A stretch of DNA of 64,000 bases from Harmothoe impar (GCA_947462335.1 OX381717.1:20513166-20577165), one strand, 5' to 3'. Shown: positions 35,516 through 45,100, numbered from the stretch's first letter. Notes: a model not told the origin generated them from the letters alone. A program made the numbers and translations.

Positions 35516-35951
35516 GTACCCATCTACCCCCCCCCCCCCTGCCATTTACCCGCTGAAAAATACCCCCTAGGACATCTATCCCCTAATACCTTTACCCCCT
35601 TGTACATTTACCCCCTCAGGACTTTTACTCCCTAAGGACATCCACCCCATTGGACACCTACCCCCTTGGACTTTTACCCTCAGGACTTCTACCGCTGTCA
35701 TCCACCCTCTCTGCATACCGCCATGGTTGGATCACATCATGTGGATGGGGTAGATTGCCCCAGGGGTAGAGGTCCTAGAGGGTAAAAGTCCAAGGAGGTA
35801 GATTTCCTCAAGGGTAAACGTCCTGAGGGGGTAGATGTCCTAGGGGGTAGATGCCCTAGGGGGTAGATGTCTAGGGGTAGATATCCTAGTGTGGATATAT
35901 CCTAAGTGATAGATTGGGGTAAATGGCAGGGGTTAGATACCCGGGGGGTAC
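35516..35951. repeat. Foldback element made of about 18-bp minisatellite units in opposite orientation
   Basis: The left half (35516-35700) repeats TACCCCCTNGGACATCTACC-type units and the right half (35748-35951) repeats the complement (GGTAGATGTCCTAGGGGGTA type). The ends correspond (TGCCATTTACCC at left, GGGTAAATGGCA at right). About 45 non-repetitive bases separate the halves near 35700-35748. The whole could fold into one long imperfect hairpin. Confidence 0.8.
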
Positions 35952-36092
35952 TTTTCCTGACACCCCCCCCCCCCACCCCCACCCCACCCTACCCCAGTAG
36001 GTATCACCTCTAGTACAGTACAACACTGGCCCTCTGCACATGTCCCTGTGAAACCACTGAGAGGCAGACAGACGGCCCCAGTCCCCATCAGG

Positions 36093-36158
36093 CATGTGCG
36101 GCCAGTGGCACGTGATTACTGCCTCAGCCAATCAGAGCACACCTCCCACTTTGCCGCG
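36093..36158 (+). promoter_or_regulatory. Promoter-like segment B: E-box and CCAAT box (paralogue of segment A)
   Basis: CACGTG (36109-36114) and AGCCAATCAG (36126-36135) have the same 17-base offset as in segment A at 30.8 kb, with matching flanks (GGCAYGTGCGGCC, TTACTGCCTCAGCC). A downstream donor-like AAG|GTGAGG lies near 36534. The pair may be first exons of duplicated genes whose coding exons are elsewhere. Confidence 0.45.
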
Positions 36159-36159
36159 G

Positions 36160-36929
36160 GGTGCAGTGATGGGGGAGGAGAGTGTAGACTCAACGTTGCC
36201 TGCCCCAGAACAGCTGGTGACTGTACCAGGGTGGATAGGCCTAGTGCTGTGAGTAGGGTCTGGACTGGAGCTCTATCGTAGAGAGGTCTGTGGACTTATC
36301 CATATTGCAGAACTGATACAGAGGCATAGACTGAGTCAGGACATCCCTGTGTATAACATAATGCATTGTGTCTAGATAATTGTGCCAGTGCATGGAAGGA
36401 CCATGAGAGCATTCAGACTGCATCAGCGTAGCTTCAAGTGTACATTAAAGGAGGTTGCTAGCAGTTAAGTCAAACTACTTTAAGTAACCAGGATCAAGGT
36501 GGCACTGGATACTTTGTGAACGTTAACACACTAAGGTGAGGGATATTTTATAGTTCTAAATGTTGAATGATGATCGTATGTATAGTCTTTCGACCATAAT
36601 TCACACTAGGCATTGGGGTTTTTGAAAGAGTAAAGAGAATCTTTAATGTAGGAAGGTTAAATCTAGATATTAATAGACAAGCAGCACACTTATGTTTTCT
36701 ACATGTTTTGTATCATGCGGCTATCCATGGTTATGATCACATCATACTATGACTGGGGCCACATAGTCATCAAAGGCAAGGACAGTGATAGAATTGTGAA
36801 GTTACATGTGCTTGCTATTTTTGTTGAATACTTTTGTTTGTATGGATAAAGTTTGATAAAGAGAGCTTTACTGGCCAATGCCATGAGTAATGGTCATCTC
36901 AATGGTGTAAGTTATACGCAGCTACCTTA
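36160..36929. other. Non-coding, possible 5' UTR/intron
   Basis: No ORF with recognisable features; it follows promoter-like segment B. Confidence 0.35.
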
Positions 36930-37084
36930 CAGGGGCGGACCCAGGAATTTGAAAAAGGGGGGGTCCACAAAACACAAAAGTACCGAAAAGTGACTCGCCG
37001 CGACTTGTGGCAGATAAAAAAAATCATTAAAAAAAACTTTTTTTTTCCAAAAGGGGGGGTCCTGACCCCCTGGATCCGCTCCTG
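36930..37084. mobile_element. Short hAT-like MITE
   Basis: CAGGGGCGGACCCAGG at the left and, reversed, CAGGAGCGGATCCAGG at the right. Both are followed inward by a G-run and GTCC. This CAGGGGCGGAT-type terminus is common in hAT-like MITEs. Interior about 120 bp, no ORF. Flanks share only CCTTA, so the 8-bp duplication is not clean. Confidence 0.6.
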
Positions 37085-37476
37085 CCCTTATTCCTTGGTA
37101 CCATATTGTCTGTGTCACACTCATATAACCACCTCTATTACACATTAAAGGGCATAGTGTCCATCCGGTAAAAGTATAGGAGTGAATTGAGTTACTGTAC
37201 CTTGGGGTCTCATGTGGGGGATGTGGCATTTTATAGGATGGCAGTTAGTATTCTATTCAGGTGTTTTTCAATAGACAACCTAGACTAGGTCAACCATCAG
37301 ATCTTTAAGCTGACTATAAATATACTACGACATGACAAATGAATTGACCCTGATCTCACAGATGGAGTCACGTACGTTTGAACACCACTTTTGCTGTAAG
37401 ATCAAAGGAGCGCCCAATTGATGTATAGCCATCAGATTGTTTGATAATTGAATTTGTGACTTGAATAAATAGGACA

Positions 37477-37482
37477 CATATA
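37477..37482. other. 6-bp target site duplication, left copy (element 2)
   Basis: CATATA immediately precedes the terminal AGTAGTAT and is repeated exactly after the right terminus (47000-47005). Length 6 is the Polinton/Maverick value. Confidence 0.85.
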
Positions 37483-37909
37483 AGTAGTATAGTATGTATC
37501 GGAACGGGACTATAGTTAAGTACTGTTTATTACTCAATCGACATGCAGCCAATCAGAGGCCTCCATTTGGTCACGTGACTGGAAGTGACCTACTTAGGGG
37601 ATTAGTGGTGACGTCAAGTGACCTAGTTAGCCAATCAGAGGCCTCCATTTGGTCACGTGACCGGAAGTGACCTACTTAGGGGATTAGCGGTGCATTCTGG
37701 GTAACCCTGCAGCCAATCAGAGGCCTCCATTGGGTGACCGGAAGTGACCTACTTAGGGGATGGTGCATTCTGGGTAACCTACTGACCTACTTAGGGGACC
37801 GGAAGTGACATCACATGACCTAATGGCCAACCGGAAGTGACCTCATTGAGGATCACGTGACCGGAAGTGACCTGATTGATCACGTGACCGGAAGAAGAAG
37901 AAGAAGAAG

Positions 37910-37940
<31 letters not shown>
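37483..37940 (+). repeat. Left TIR of element 2
   Basis: Contains repeats of AGCCAATCAGAGGCCTCCAT, GGTCACGTGACCGGAAGTGAC, CTACTTAGGGG and GGTGCATTCTGGGTAACC, then TCACGTGACCGGAAG running into a (GAA)n tract. It is the inverse of 46500-46999 with several indels. The outer 57 bases nearly match the right end of element 1. Confidence 0.88.
37891..37939 (+). repeat. (GAA)n microsatellite inside the TIR
   Basis: About 16 GAA units grow out of an ETS-type CCGGAAG site. The right TIR has only a short version (CTTCTTCTTCTTCC near 46540), so the expansion happened after the TIRs were copied. Confidence 0.95.
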
Positions 37941-38157
37941 GACGTCACGCGACTTAATGAAGAGATGAGCGTCTTTAAGGGGTCACGGGCTTTAAAATGT
38001 GATATCTTTTTTTTTGGAGGAGGAGGCGAGTCTCTTATTTTTTTTCGGTAAACTAATAAAAAACACCACGATATAAGTTTTTTTTTCATTTTTTATTGTT
38101 TTACGAGCGACTGGAAGTGACTTATTGAACTAGTTAGAAGCGTTCTTTAGAGTGTAT

Positions 38158-38310
38158 AAGGGGGAAGGAGGGGAAGGAGGGGAGGGGAGGGGGGGAGGGG
38201 GGCCCTTTTAACATGCATGGGGAGGGGGGCACTTTTAGGATGCATGGGGCGAGTGGTGGGGGGGAGGGGGGGGGGGGAGGGGGGCACTCTAGGGGGGGGC
38301 ACTCTAAGGG
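38158..38310 (+). repeat. G-rich purine tract with G4 potential
   Basis: Runs of 3-13 consecutive G separated by A, GA or short spacers, including two copies of ATGCATGGGG followed by GGCACTTTTA or GTGG phrases. It lies between the left TIR and the 3' end of the death-domain gene. Confidence 0.85.
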
Positions 38311-38351
38311 GCGCGTTTGTCTCTTTTAAGAAAGAAAAAGATTTTCAATCG

Positions 38352-38393
38352 AGAGACACGCTTCTTCCTCTCGAGAGGAAGAAGCGTGTCTCT
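38352..38393. repeat. 42-bp perfect palindrome
   Basis: Each 21-bp arm contains GACACGCTTCTTCCTCTC; the centre is CTCGAG. No spacer. It sits downstream of the death-domain gene, near the (GAA)n and G-rich tracts, and could act as a transcription-end hairpin or arise from replication. Confidence 0.9.
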
Positions 38394-38486
38394 TCGTGTG
38401 TTTTTTTTGTTTATCACGTGCTGCGATGAGGCGATCAGCTGCGACTGGAGGAAGTGACACTTTAAGAGATCGCGCGTCTTAATTGT

Positions 38487-38491
<5 letters not shown>

Positions 38492-38533
<42 letters not shown>
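38492..38533 (-). repeat. 42-bp homopolymer: poly(A) on the strand of the death-domain gene
   Basis: An uninterrupted T42 on the plus strand starts 43 bases after the minus-strand stop codon, so in the gene's direction it is a 3' poly(A) tract. No minus-strand AATAAA is seen in the 43-base gap. It could be the tail of a retroposed cDNA or an ordinary microsatellite. Confidence 0.85.
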
Positions 38534-38537
<4 letters not shown>

Positions 38538-38575
38538 ACTAATAAAGAAGACGTATGAAAATAAAACACAACAAT

Positions 38576-39322
38576 TCACATGTCCGTCGTTCTCGTTGTT
38601 TCTTGCTTGATAAAGTCAAGTAATATCGCGATGCCGAGGCCAAACTTTCCCATGTCCTCAGTCAACACTCGAAGGAGTTCAAAAGGCGTACCGCCGGCGC
38701 CGTCAGCTTCATCTTGCCACATTTTCAACACTCGGAAGGCCCACTCAGCGGGACTTCCTCCGTATTCGCATTCTTCAGCGATCTTATCTAACCTCTCAGG
38801 CGACAATTTTAAATGGTCCCCCACCTCTTTCCACCTGCTACCCAGACGTCTGCCGAGGGTGCCCAAGTGCTTATGCATCGCGCGCGAGTCGGGGTTTTCG
38901 AAATCCAACCCCTGTCTGTGGAGAAGGGCCATCCACTGAGCCAACAGTTCCATGCGTCTAATGCGGGTGAAGACGCGACCGAGCTCGCCCCATCTATGAC
39001 GATGCGGGGTTTCACCCCACCACACTCGGAACATCGCCGTACACAGCTCCTCCGGTGTCTTGACACTGCGCTCTACTAGAGCATCCATACGGGCGGCGCT
39101 GACTTTTAAGCTACTGCCCAACTCTCTCCAACAGCCGCTCAACTCTTTACCTAGTTGACGAAGCAAGGCGTCGCTATAGGCTAACCGCCGCTGTCCTACC
39201 TGTCGGGTCTCCCCATCATCGGTCTGCCTCGCGCCGCGTCTCACGTCGTCAAGCCGCATTAACTTTTTTTCAGGCGCACCGGGCGGTGAAGGCGAGCTTG
39301 AAAGTGGAATAGCTTGAGCCAT
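38576..39322 (-). CDS. Tandem death-domain-like protein carried by element 2
   Basis: 248 codons from an ATG at 39322, intronless. Residues 1-48 are a Pro/Ser-rich linker. Residues about 50-130 and 149-236 look like two death-fold modules: each shows an LGKEL/LGRRL-type first helix, a W-x-x-L/V-G...L core (WRELGSSLKVS and WKEVGDHLKLS), then R-hD-x-I/L and a helix ending in VW or KMW. This helix-and-tryptophan spacing is typical of death domains, which signal by homotypic contacts in apoptosis, NF-kB and innate immune pathways. No caspase, kinase or membrane segment is present, so it may act as an adaptor or a dominant-negative decoy. A minus-strand TATAAAAAG (39463-39471) lies about 140 bases upstream. 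A host gene captured by the element is likely. The domain call is by eye. Confidence 0.75.
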   Translation of the reverse strand: MAQAIPLSSSPSPPGAPEKKLMRLDDVRRGARQTDDGETRQVGQRRLAYSDALLRQLGKELSGCWRELGSSLKVSAARMDALVERSVKTPEELCTAMFRVWWGETPHRHRWGELGRVFTRIRRMELLAQWMALLHRQGLDFENPDSRAMHKHLGTLGRRLGSRWKEVGDHLKLSPERLDKIAEECEYGGSPAEWAFRVLKMWQDEADGAGGTPFELLRVLTEDMGKFGLGIAILLDFIKQETTRTTDM

Positions 39323-39353
39323 CTCGTCTCGTCTTGGCGGCGGCGGCAGCGGA

Positions 39354-39384
<31 letters not shown>

Positions 39385-39462
39385 GTGGTGGTGGCGGTGG
39401 TGGTGGTAGTAGCCGTTACTGGGGTCAGAGGCGATATGTTTTTTTTCCAACAGAAATGAGAG

Positions 39463-39471
39463 CTTTTTATA
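39463..39471 (-). promoter_or_regulatory. TATA box of the death-domain gene
   Basis: TATAAAAAG on the minus strand, about 140 bases upstream of the ATG at 39322. The leader crosses a (CCG/CCA)n tract at 39335-39410. Confidence 0.55.
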
Positions 39472-40361
39472 CAGAGGGAGTTTAATCCCATTTCCAACAG
39501 CGCTCCAGCTGTCTAGCGCCCTGTCCGCATGACGCTTTTTCAGCCGCTCCGCTCCTTAAGAGCTTAGATGACGAGGGGGTGTGGCATCGCTATCCGTGGA
39601 GACCAGCTGAAAACGGTGTTTTTTCCTCACTCATAGCCTTAATACCTCCTACCCCCTACCCGAGGACGTCTCCCTCCCTCTGACATTCATTGTAACAAAC
39701 GTCAGAGGTCAGGTGAAAATCGGATTTTTTTTCATGCACAGCCTTAGGCAGCTGTCACCCCTCCCTATTGAACTAGCCGGCCGCCCGCCCGCCTGGCCGG
39801 CCCGGTCTACTCACCACGGCAGGAGGTGGCGATTTTTGTCTTACACTTAAGTCGCTCACCACATGCACACGCCTCTACTCACAGACAGACACATTCGTCT
39901 TAGGGGGGTCCTGCTTCACGCCACACGCCTCCTGTAGTTTTTTTTTGTATACACACTGTAAGCTCATCACCGTTACCGTTAATCCTTTATACAGCTAACG
40001 CGCGCTGAATGGCTGAACAGGGTGGTAAGCGGCTTAGCTCACCACAGTGGATCCCTCAAAAAGGGATCCAGCTGAAAACATCATACCTTATGTCTTTGTG
40101 AATGGCCGCCGCCGGTCAGTCGACGGCAGGCAGCAACCGCTTAACCCTTTATACAGCTAATGCGCGTTGAATTGCTGAACAGGGTGGTAAGCGGCTTAGC
40201 TCATCATCACAGTCGATCTCTCAAAAGAGGGGGGGGGAAAGGGATCCAGCTGAAAACGTCATGCCTTATGTCTTTTTGTTTCTCTTTGTGAATGGCCGCC
40301 GGCCAGCCGGCGGCAGCTGAACAGGGTCGGTAAGTAGCTTAGCTCTAGAAGCGAGAAGGCG

Positions 40362-40369
40362 TATATAAG
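40362..40369 (+). promoter_or_regulatory. TATA box of the PC4-like gene
   Basis: TATATAAG about 60 bases before the ATG, preceded by GGTAAGTAGCTTAGCTCTAG. The whole 60-bp context is shared with the TIR promoters of element 1. A C/T-rich stretch ending CTCTACAG just before CACCACCATG looks like a splice acceptor, but no donor lies between TATA and ATG. Confidence 0.75.
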
Positions 40370-40429
40370 GGGCTTGGAAACCTCCATTCACTCACTCATT
40401 CTTTTTTGCTGCTCTCTACAGTCACCACC

Positions 40430-42007
40430 ATGAGCAAAAGACAACAGCTAGCGGCGTTCAAGAACAAGAAGACTACGCCGAACAGCGTTCGTTTAGCGTC
40501 AGTGCCTGCTCTTGCTACTGAACATGAGACTACCGCCGCAGCCGGTTGGTCTTATCACCCTCCTGCTGTAGCGAGCGCTCGCGGCAGTAGTAGTAGTAGT
40601 AGTAGCAGTAGCACTAGTAGTAGCAGTAGTAGTAGTAGTAGTGGTAGTAGTACTAGTAGTACTACTGGTAGCAGTCGTCGTGCTAGCGACGTTGTTACAC
40701 TCGCGACGGTACACGTTGCTGCTAAGCGCGCTGCCGCTGCTACCGCCGTCCCGCCTGCCGCTGCTGCTGCTGCTGCTGCTGCGCCTGCTACTGCTGCGCC
40801 TGCTACGGCTGCGCCTGCTGAGGCTGCTGCTGCGCCTGCTACTGTTGCGTCTGCTGCGGCTGCTGCTGCGGCTGCTTCTGCTGCACCTGCTGCTACTGCT
40901 ACTACTACTGACGACAACGCTCCTGGCACAGCGCAGTACTGGCAACCGGGTTTTTACCTCCCCACTACTGTTGATGACTTTGATGACCTGCCGCACGTTG
41001 CACAGCCCCTCTCCTCCACCACTACATCGACGGACGCCCTCGACGCCGCTCGCGCTGAGAGTTACAGCTATTCGGACACTCAGCCCCTGAACCGAGAAGA
41101 AGAGGAGGAGGAGGAGCAGCAACAGGGTGAGACAGAGAACGACGCTGACGACGAGGCGTACGAAGAACCCGAAGGGCAAGGGGTGAGCGGTACGTTTTTC
41201 GGCTTCCCTCTTCGACCTTTCGACCTCACTTCCTCCACTGCTAGCGCCCCCCCGTCCGGTCCATGGCGACTGCCCTCACCGCCACCTTACGAGGGCGGCG
41301 GCGGCGCTTCATCTTCTACCGCTACACACAGCACGGACGGCGTGTGGCTGCGCTGTTCCAACAATGAGACCTCCGATACCACCAGCGCTGACGCTGCTCC
41401 TGCTATCGGTTCTGCTGCTGATTCAGCTCACGCTGATGGTGTTACTCATCCTGCGGGTGTGAAACGTTCTAAGGTGAGTTCCAGAACAACAAGGCCCACT
41501 AAGAAGAGAAAAATACAAGAAAAAGAAGGAGATGGACGAGAAGAAGCAGAGAAAACACTCGGGTTAGAGTTCTGCTTAGACGGAGCTTTGACGCTGGAGA
41601 TCTGGGAGGACGTGGCTAGACTGTCTAGGAGGCCGCGCTACACAAAAGACGGCCAGGTGAAAGAGGCGTCTCTGACCAGAAGCAAGCGAGTGCACTTCAC
41701 GGCCGACGCGCTGCGCGAGCTCATAGCACGCATCGCCGATATCCGCGCAGTGGTGCGCATACGCGACACAGCGGCCGCGCAAGGAAAACCTAATCACACC
41801 CCCTGGTTCGCAGTGCTGGATGAGGCGGGCGAAGTGTACGCAGCTGTGAGCTACTACAGCGGTAAGAACCTCGTCCACGTGCGCAAGTACGAAGGTCCTG
41901 ACAAAAAACCCACACAGCAGGGGGTGACGCTGTCCGCCAGAGCGCTCAAAGAGTTGGATGACAAAACAGAGATCATTCTGAAATATCTCGGCATAGATTC
42001 GGAATGA
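40430..42007 (+). CDS. PC4-like putative ssDNA-binding/transcription protein of element 2
   Basis: 525 codons. I chose the ATG at 40430 because CACCACCATGA is an excellent initiation context 60 bases after a TATA box. Upstream codons in the frame lack ATG. Residues about 43-75 are a poly-Ser run, about 100-165 Ala-rich, about 222-235 an acidic EEEEEEEEQQQ run, and about 344-365 a basic nuclear-signal-like stretch (KRSK...PTKKRK). The last 150 residues look like two PC4/p15-type modules: residues about 377-440 (RLSRRPRYTKDGQVKE...RVHFTADALRELI) and 457-519 (VYAAVSYYSGKNLVHVRKYE...QQGVTLSARALKEL), matching PC4's V-x-Y-x-GK-x-x-V-x-I-R-x-Y...KGhSLT pattern. PC4 binds ssDNA and aids transcription. 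A role in replication with the PolB, or in element transcription, is inferred. Confidence 0.65.
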   Translation: MSKRQQLAAFKNKKTTPNSVRLASVPALATEHETTAAAGWSYHPPAVASARGSSSSSSSSSTSSSSSSSSSGSSTSSTTGSSRRASDVVTLATVHVAAKRAAAATAVPPAAAAAAAAAPATAAPATAAPAEAAAAPATVASAAAAAAAASAAPAATATTTDDNAPGTAQYWQPGFYLPTTVDDFDDLPHVAQPLSSTTTSTDALDAARAESYSYSDTQPLNREEEEEEEQQQGETENDADDEAYEEPEGQGVSGTFFGFPLRPFDLTSSTASAPPSGPWRLPSPPPYEGGGGASSSTATHSTDGVWLRCSNNETSDTTSADAAPAIGSAADSAHADGVTHPAGVKRSKVSSRTTRPTKKRKIQEKEGDGREEAEKTLGLEFCLDGALTLEIWEDVARLSRRPRYTKDGQVKEASLTRSKRVHFTADALRELIARIADIRAVVRIRDTAAAQGKPNHTPWFAVLDEAGEVYAAVSYYSGKNLVHVRKYEGPDKKPTQQGVTLSARALKELDDKTEIILKYLGIDSE

Positions 42008-42198
42008 GAGACGCTCAACGCTCACGCGCGCACACACACACAGCGTTTGACGTACGCTGTATGAGACAGACAGACAGACAGACGGATACACAGACAGCAG
42101 ACAGAAAGATAGTTACATAGACGACAGATTGATAGATGGCTAGATAGATAGATAGATAGTTAGACGGCTAAGTACTTGGTAACCGAGTGAAAGAAAAC
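42008..42198 (+). other. Intergenic spacer with tetranucleotide repeats
   Basis: CAGACAGA and TAGATAGA tracts fill most of the 191 bases between the PC4-like and polymerase genes. No TATA box or poly(A) signal is obvious, so the polymerase may be read from the upstream promoter or from an unrecognised start. Confidence 0.5.
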
Positions 42199-45100
42199 AT
42201 GACACAGTACGTATGCGAAAAGTGTTTCAAAATGTTTAAAAGAGCGTACAACCACGAGAGACACGTAGAAAATTGTAGAGTAGTAGCTAAGTTTTGCCCT
42301 CTATGCGGCGAAGGGGATTGCCGAAAGAGCGCTTGTCGACGCGAATCTCTGGACGGGGTGACCGTCCCTCCGCGCATATGTGCTGTACCGAACGGGGAGG
42401 AAACGTTCACGGCGAATTGGCCTGCGATACAAACGGGCGTCAGGATGCACGGGACTCGCGTGAGTGTAACAAACTTCAGGCTACCAACCGGCGAGTTGAG
42501 TGACGCTGTAGATACTATGCGTCGCATTCACTTGACACAAAGATTCAGATACAAAGTGGGTTTCTCGGTAGGCTTACTGTTACAACACAGAGAAGACAAG
42601 AGCAAACTGCGCTACTTCCACGCCTCCCAGAACAACGCAACTCTCATACAACCGCTCCCTACTGTAACTAATTCAGAAACTTTGGAAGAGCTCCTCTCAA
42701 AGATGCAAAACACCGTCGCTTGCGAGGAGGTACGGAAACTTTGCGACGCTGACACCAAGTGGCACGTTCTTTTTCCTACCAATTTGAACATCTGCGTTTA
42801 CATGGGACCGGGGGAATTCCCCATAGGCGGTAGGATCACTCAGGCCGGTCGAGTTGGAAAGAGAAGCGGCGTGTTAGATTTTCCCAACAAGGACAACCTC
42901 TGCATCTTCCGCTGCATTTCCTTTCACTTATACAACACCAGCAAGCGCGCTTCAGATTTGTTACGTCAGTTCTGTCCCGCTGCCACACCTGAATCCTTTC
43001 CGGGTCTGAACATCCGCGACTTACCCGCGTTAGAGAACTTGTTTGACGTACAAATAGCGGTTTACACCGCGTCGCGTCAAGTGCCGGGGCGGAAGTTGAG
43101 AAGACGCGTTACTCTGATCAGACCGCCTTCCAGAACTGTGGCCGCCCGAGGTAAAGTCAACCTACACCTGACGGCGAAAGGCGGTTTGCACGTCTCTCTC
43201 GTCACGGACTTCAACGCGTACGCGGGCATATACGAATGTTGCAAGTGTAAGGCGGCGTTCACCACCGAGTTCTTGCTGAAGAGACACAGGAACCAGCTTT
43301 CCTCTTGCCGACAAGTCAAGTTGCGCTACGTAGGTGGCATCTACCAAAATTCGAGAACGATTTTCGAAGCGCTAGCAGACTTCTCCATTTTTCCCCCCGA
43401 CGGACATTCCGGAATCTACCCTTACAAGATCGCCTTCGATTTCGAGGCTTTCTTCAGACCGTGCAAAGAACCGTCGACGGAGCACGTGTCCCTGCTGTGG
43501 GATCACGTCCCTTTGTCGGCTAGCGTCGCATCCGACTTTCCGGGGTGGGAGGGGCCCGTCTGCTTCGTCAGAGCGTCCGACGCAGATTCCGACCCCTTGT
43601 TGGACCGAGTTTTAAATCACATAAACGAGAACGCCAAAGCGATCGGGGAAGCTGTGCTAGAACTTTACCGACCGACGTTAGCGAAGTTAGATGCGGCGAT
43701 AGGTGAAGCTCTCCTGCTGGAGGAGGCGACGTTCACCACCCCTTCTCCAGGCGGCTTCGCTGCGGCTCAGACCAGACACCCGTTAGTTCAACTGAAGAAG
43801 CGTCTTCTGAGATACATCCGTCAAGCTCCAGTGGTGGGCTTCAACTCGGGGCGTTACGACTTGAACCTGATCAAAATACGCCTTCACTCGTTCTTCGCCT
43901 CCGGAGACCGAAGAAACCAAGAATTCAGCGTCATAAAGAGAAGCAATCAATACTTGGCGGTTTACACACAGCACACGGTTTTCTTGGACGTAGTCAACTA
44001 TTTGGCACCCGGTTACAACTACGCGACCTATTTGCGAGCTTTCACCAGGAACGAAGAGAAAGGTCACTTTCCTTACGAATGGATGACGTCTACCAGGAAA
44101 CTGGCAAACAGAACGCTGCCGCCGAGATCGGCTTTCGACAGCGAGCTGACGGGCGTCAAAATGTCCGAATCCGACTACGCCGCATGTCAGAAAGTTTGGT
44201 CCGACGAGAAGATGCAAACTATGGAAGACTACTTGATCCACTACAACAACAAAGACGTGAAACCTTTCATAGAAGCTCTGAAAAATCACGCTAAATTTTT
44301 CCAAGATCGCGGCATCGACATGTTGAAAGACGGAGTTTCTCTCGCCGGTTTGACTTTACGCTTCCTCTTCCAAAACCTAGAAGACGCGTTCACAACGTTT
44401 CCCCAGTTCGACGCCGTCCTCCACGCTCTGATCAAAGAGAATCTAGTCGGCGGTCCTTCCATCATCTTCCATAGATTTCACGAGAAGGGCACCACGCGGA
44501 TAAGGGAGCACAAGTACGGCGAAGAAGCGAGACCGTGCCAACACATCCTAGGACTAGACGCTAACTCTCTGTACTTGCGCTGCATGAGCGAAGCGCACTG
44601 CACGGGCTATTACGCGGTGAGACGGCCCGAGACCGAGTTCAAGCCCGAAATCAGGCAAAGAAACTCTCACAGCGCTTTGGAGTGGTTACGCTTTGTAGAG
44701 CACGACCGCGACGTGAAACTGCGCCACGCTCTGAACGGCGGCGAGATGGCGGTAGGCTGTCGGAGAATTCGCGTGGACGGATTTCACGCGGCCTCTAATA
44801 CGGTTTTCCAGTTTCACGGGTGTTGGTTCCACGCTCACGAGTGCATACCGTCGCACCGATATCAGTGCGCTTCACTGAGAGAGGAGAGACGCGACAGAAC
44901 GACCAGAGTAAGCGCTTACTTGAAAGCGTTAGGTTACAAGCTGGTCGTCGTGTGGGAGTGCGAATGGCGAGAGATGAAGCGTCGAGATGAGCAGGTCAAG
45001 GCCTCCCAACAACGCTGGAAGGTTGACGCTTTGAAAGTGTCTCGAAACGCGATGAGCGAGAGCGACATCCTTTCCGCTGTGAAAGAGGAGAAAATGTTCG

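Larger units (their letters stand above)
39323..40429. promoter_or_regulatory. Divergent intergenic promoter region of element 2 with repeated modules
   Basis: Separates the two divergently transcribed genes. A block near 39840-40000 (CACTTAAGTCGCTCACCACA, CACAGACAGACAC, GTATACACACTGTAAG, TTATACAGCTAAC) matches the TIR of element 1. A unit of about 150 bases follows twice (39993-40113 and 40145-40303): TTATACAGCTAAYGCGCG, CTGAACAGGGTGGTAAGCGG, CTTAGCTCA, GGGATCCAGCTGAAAAC, GAATGGCCGCCG. The repeated GGTAAGYRGCTTAGCTC box may bind an element- or host-encoded factor. Confidence 0.6.

Noticed and set aside
35516..35951. CRISPR-like array
   Set aside because: Units are contiguous with no unique spacers and invert in the middle; this is a foldback minisatellite in an animal genome.
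37857..38051. Poly-Arg ORF (and poly-Leu ORF on the other strand)
   Set aside because: Translation of the (GAA)n microsatellite in the TIR.
40499..41179. Minus-strand 226-codon and other overlapping ORFs across the PC4-like gene
   Set aside because: Low-complexity Ser/Ala codons keep several frames open; only the plus-strand frame has a promoter, initiation context and a recognisable domain.
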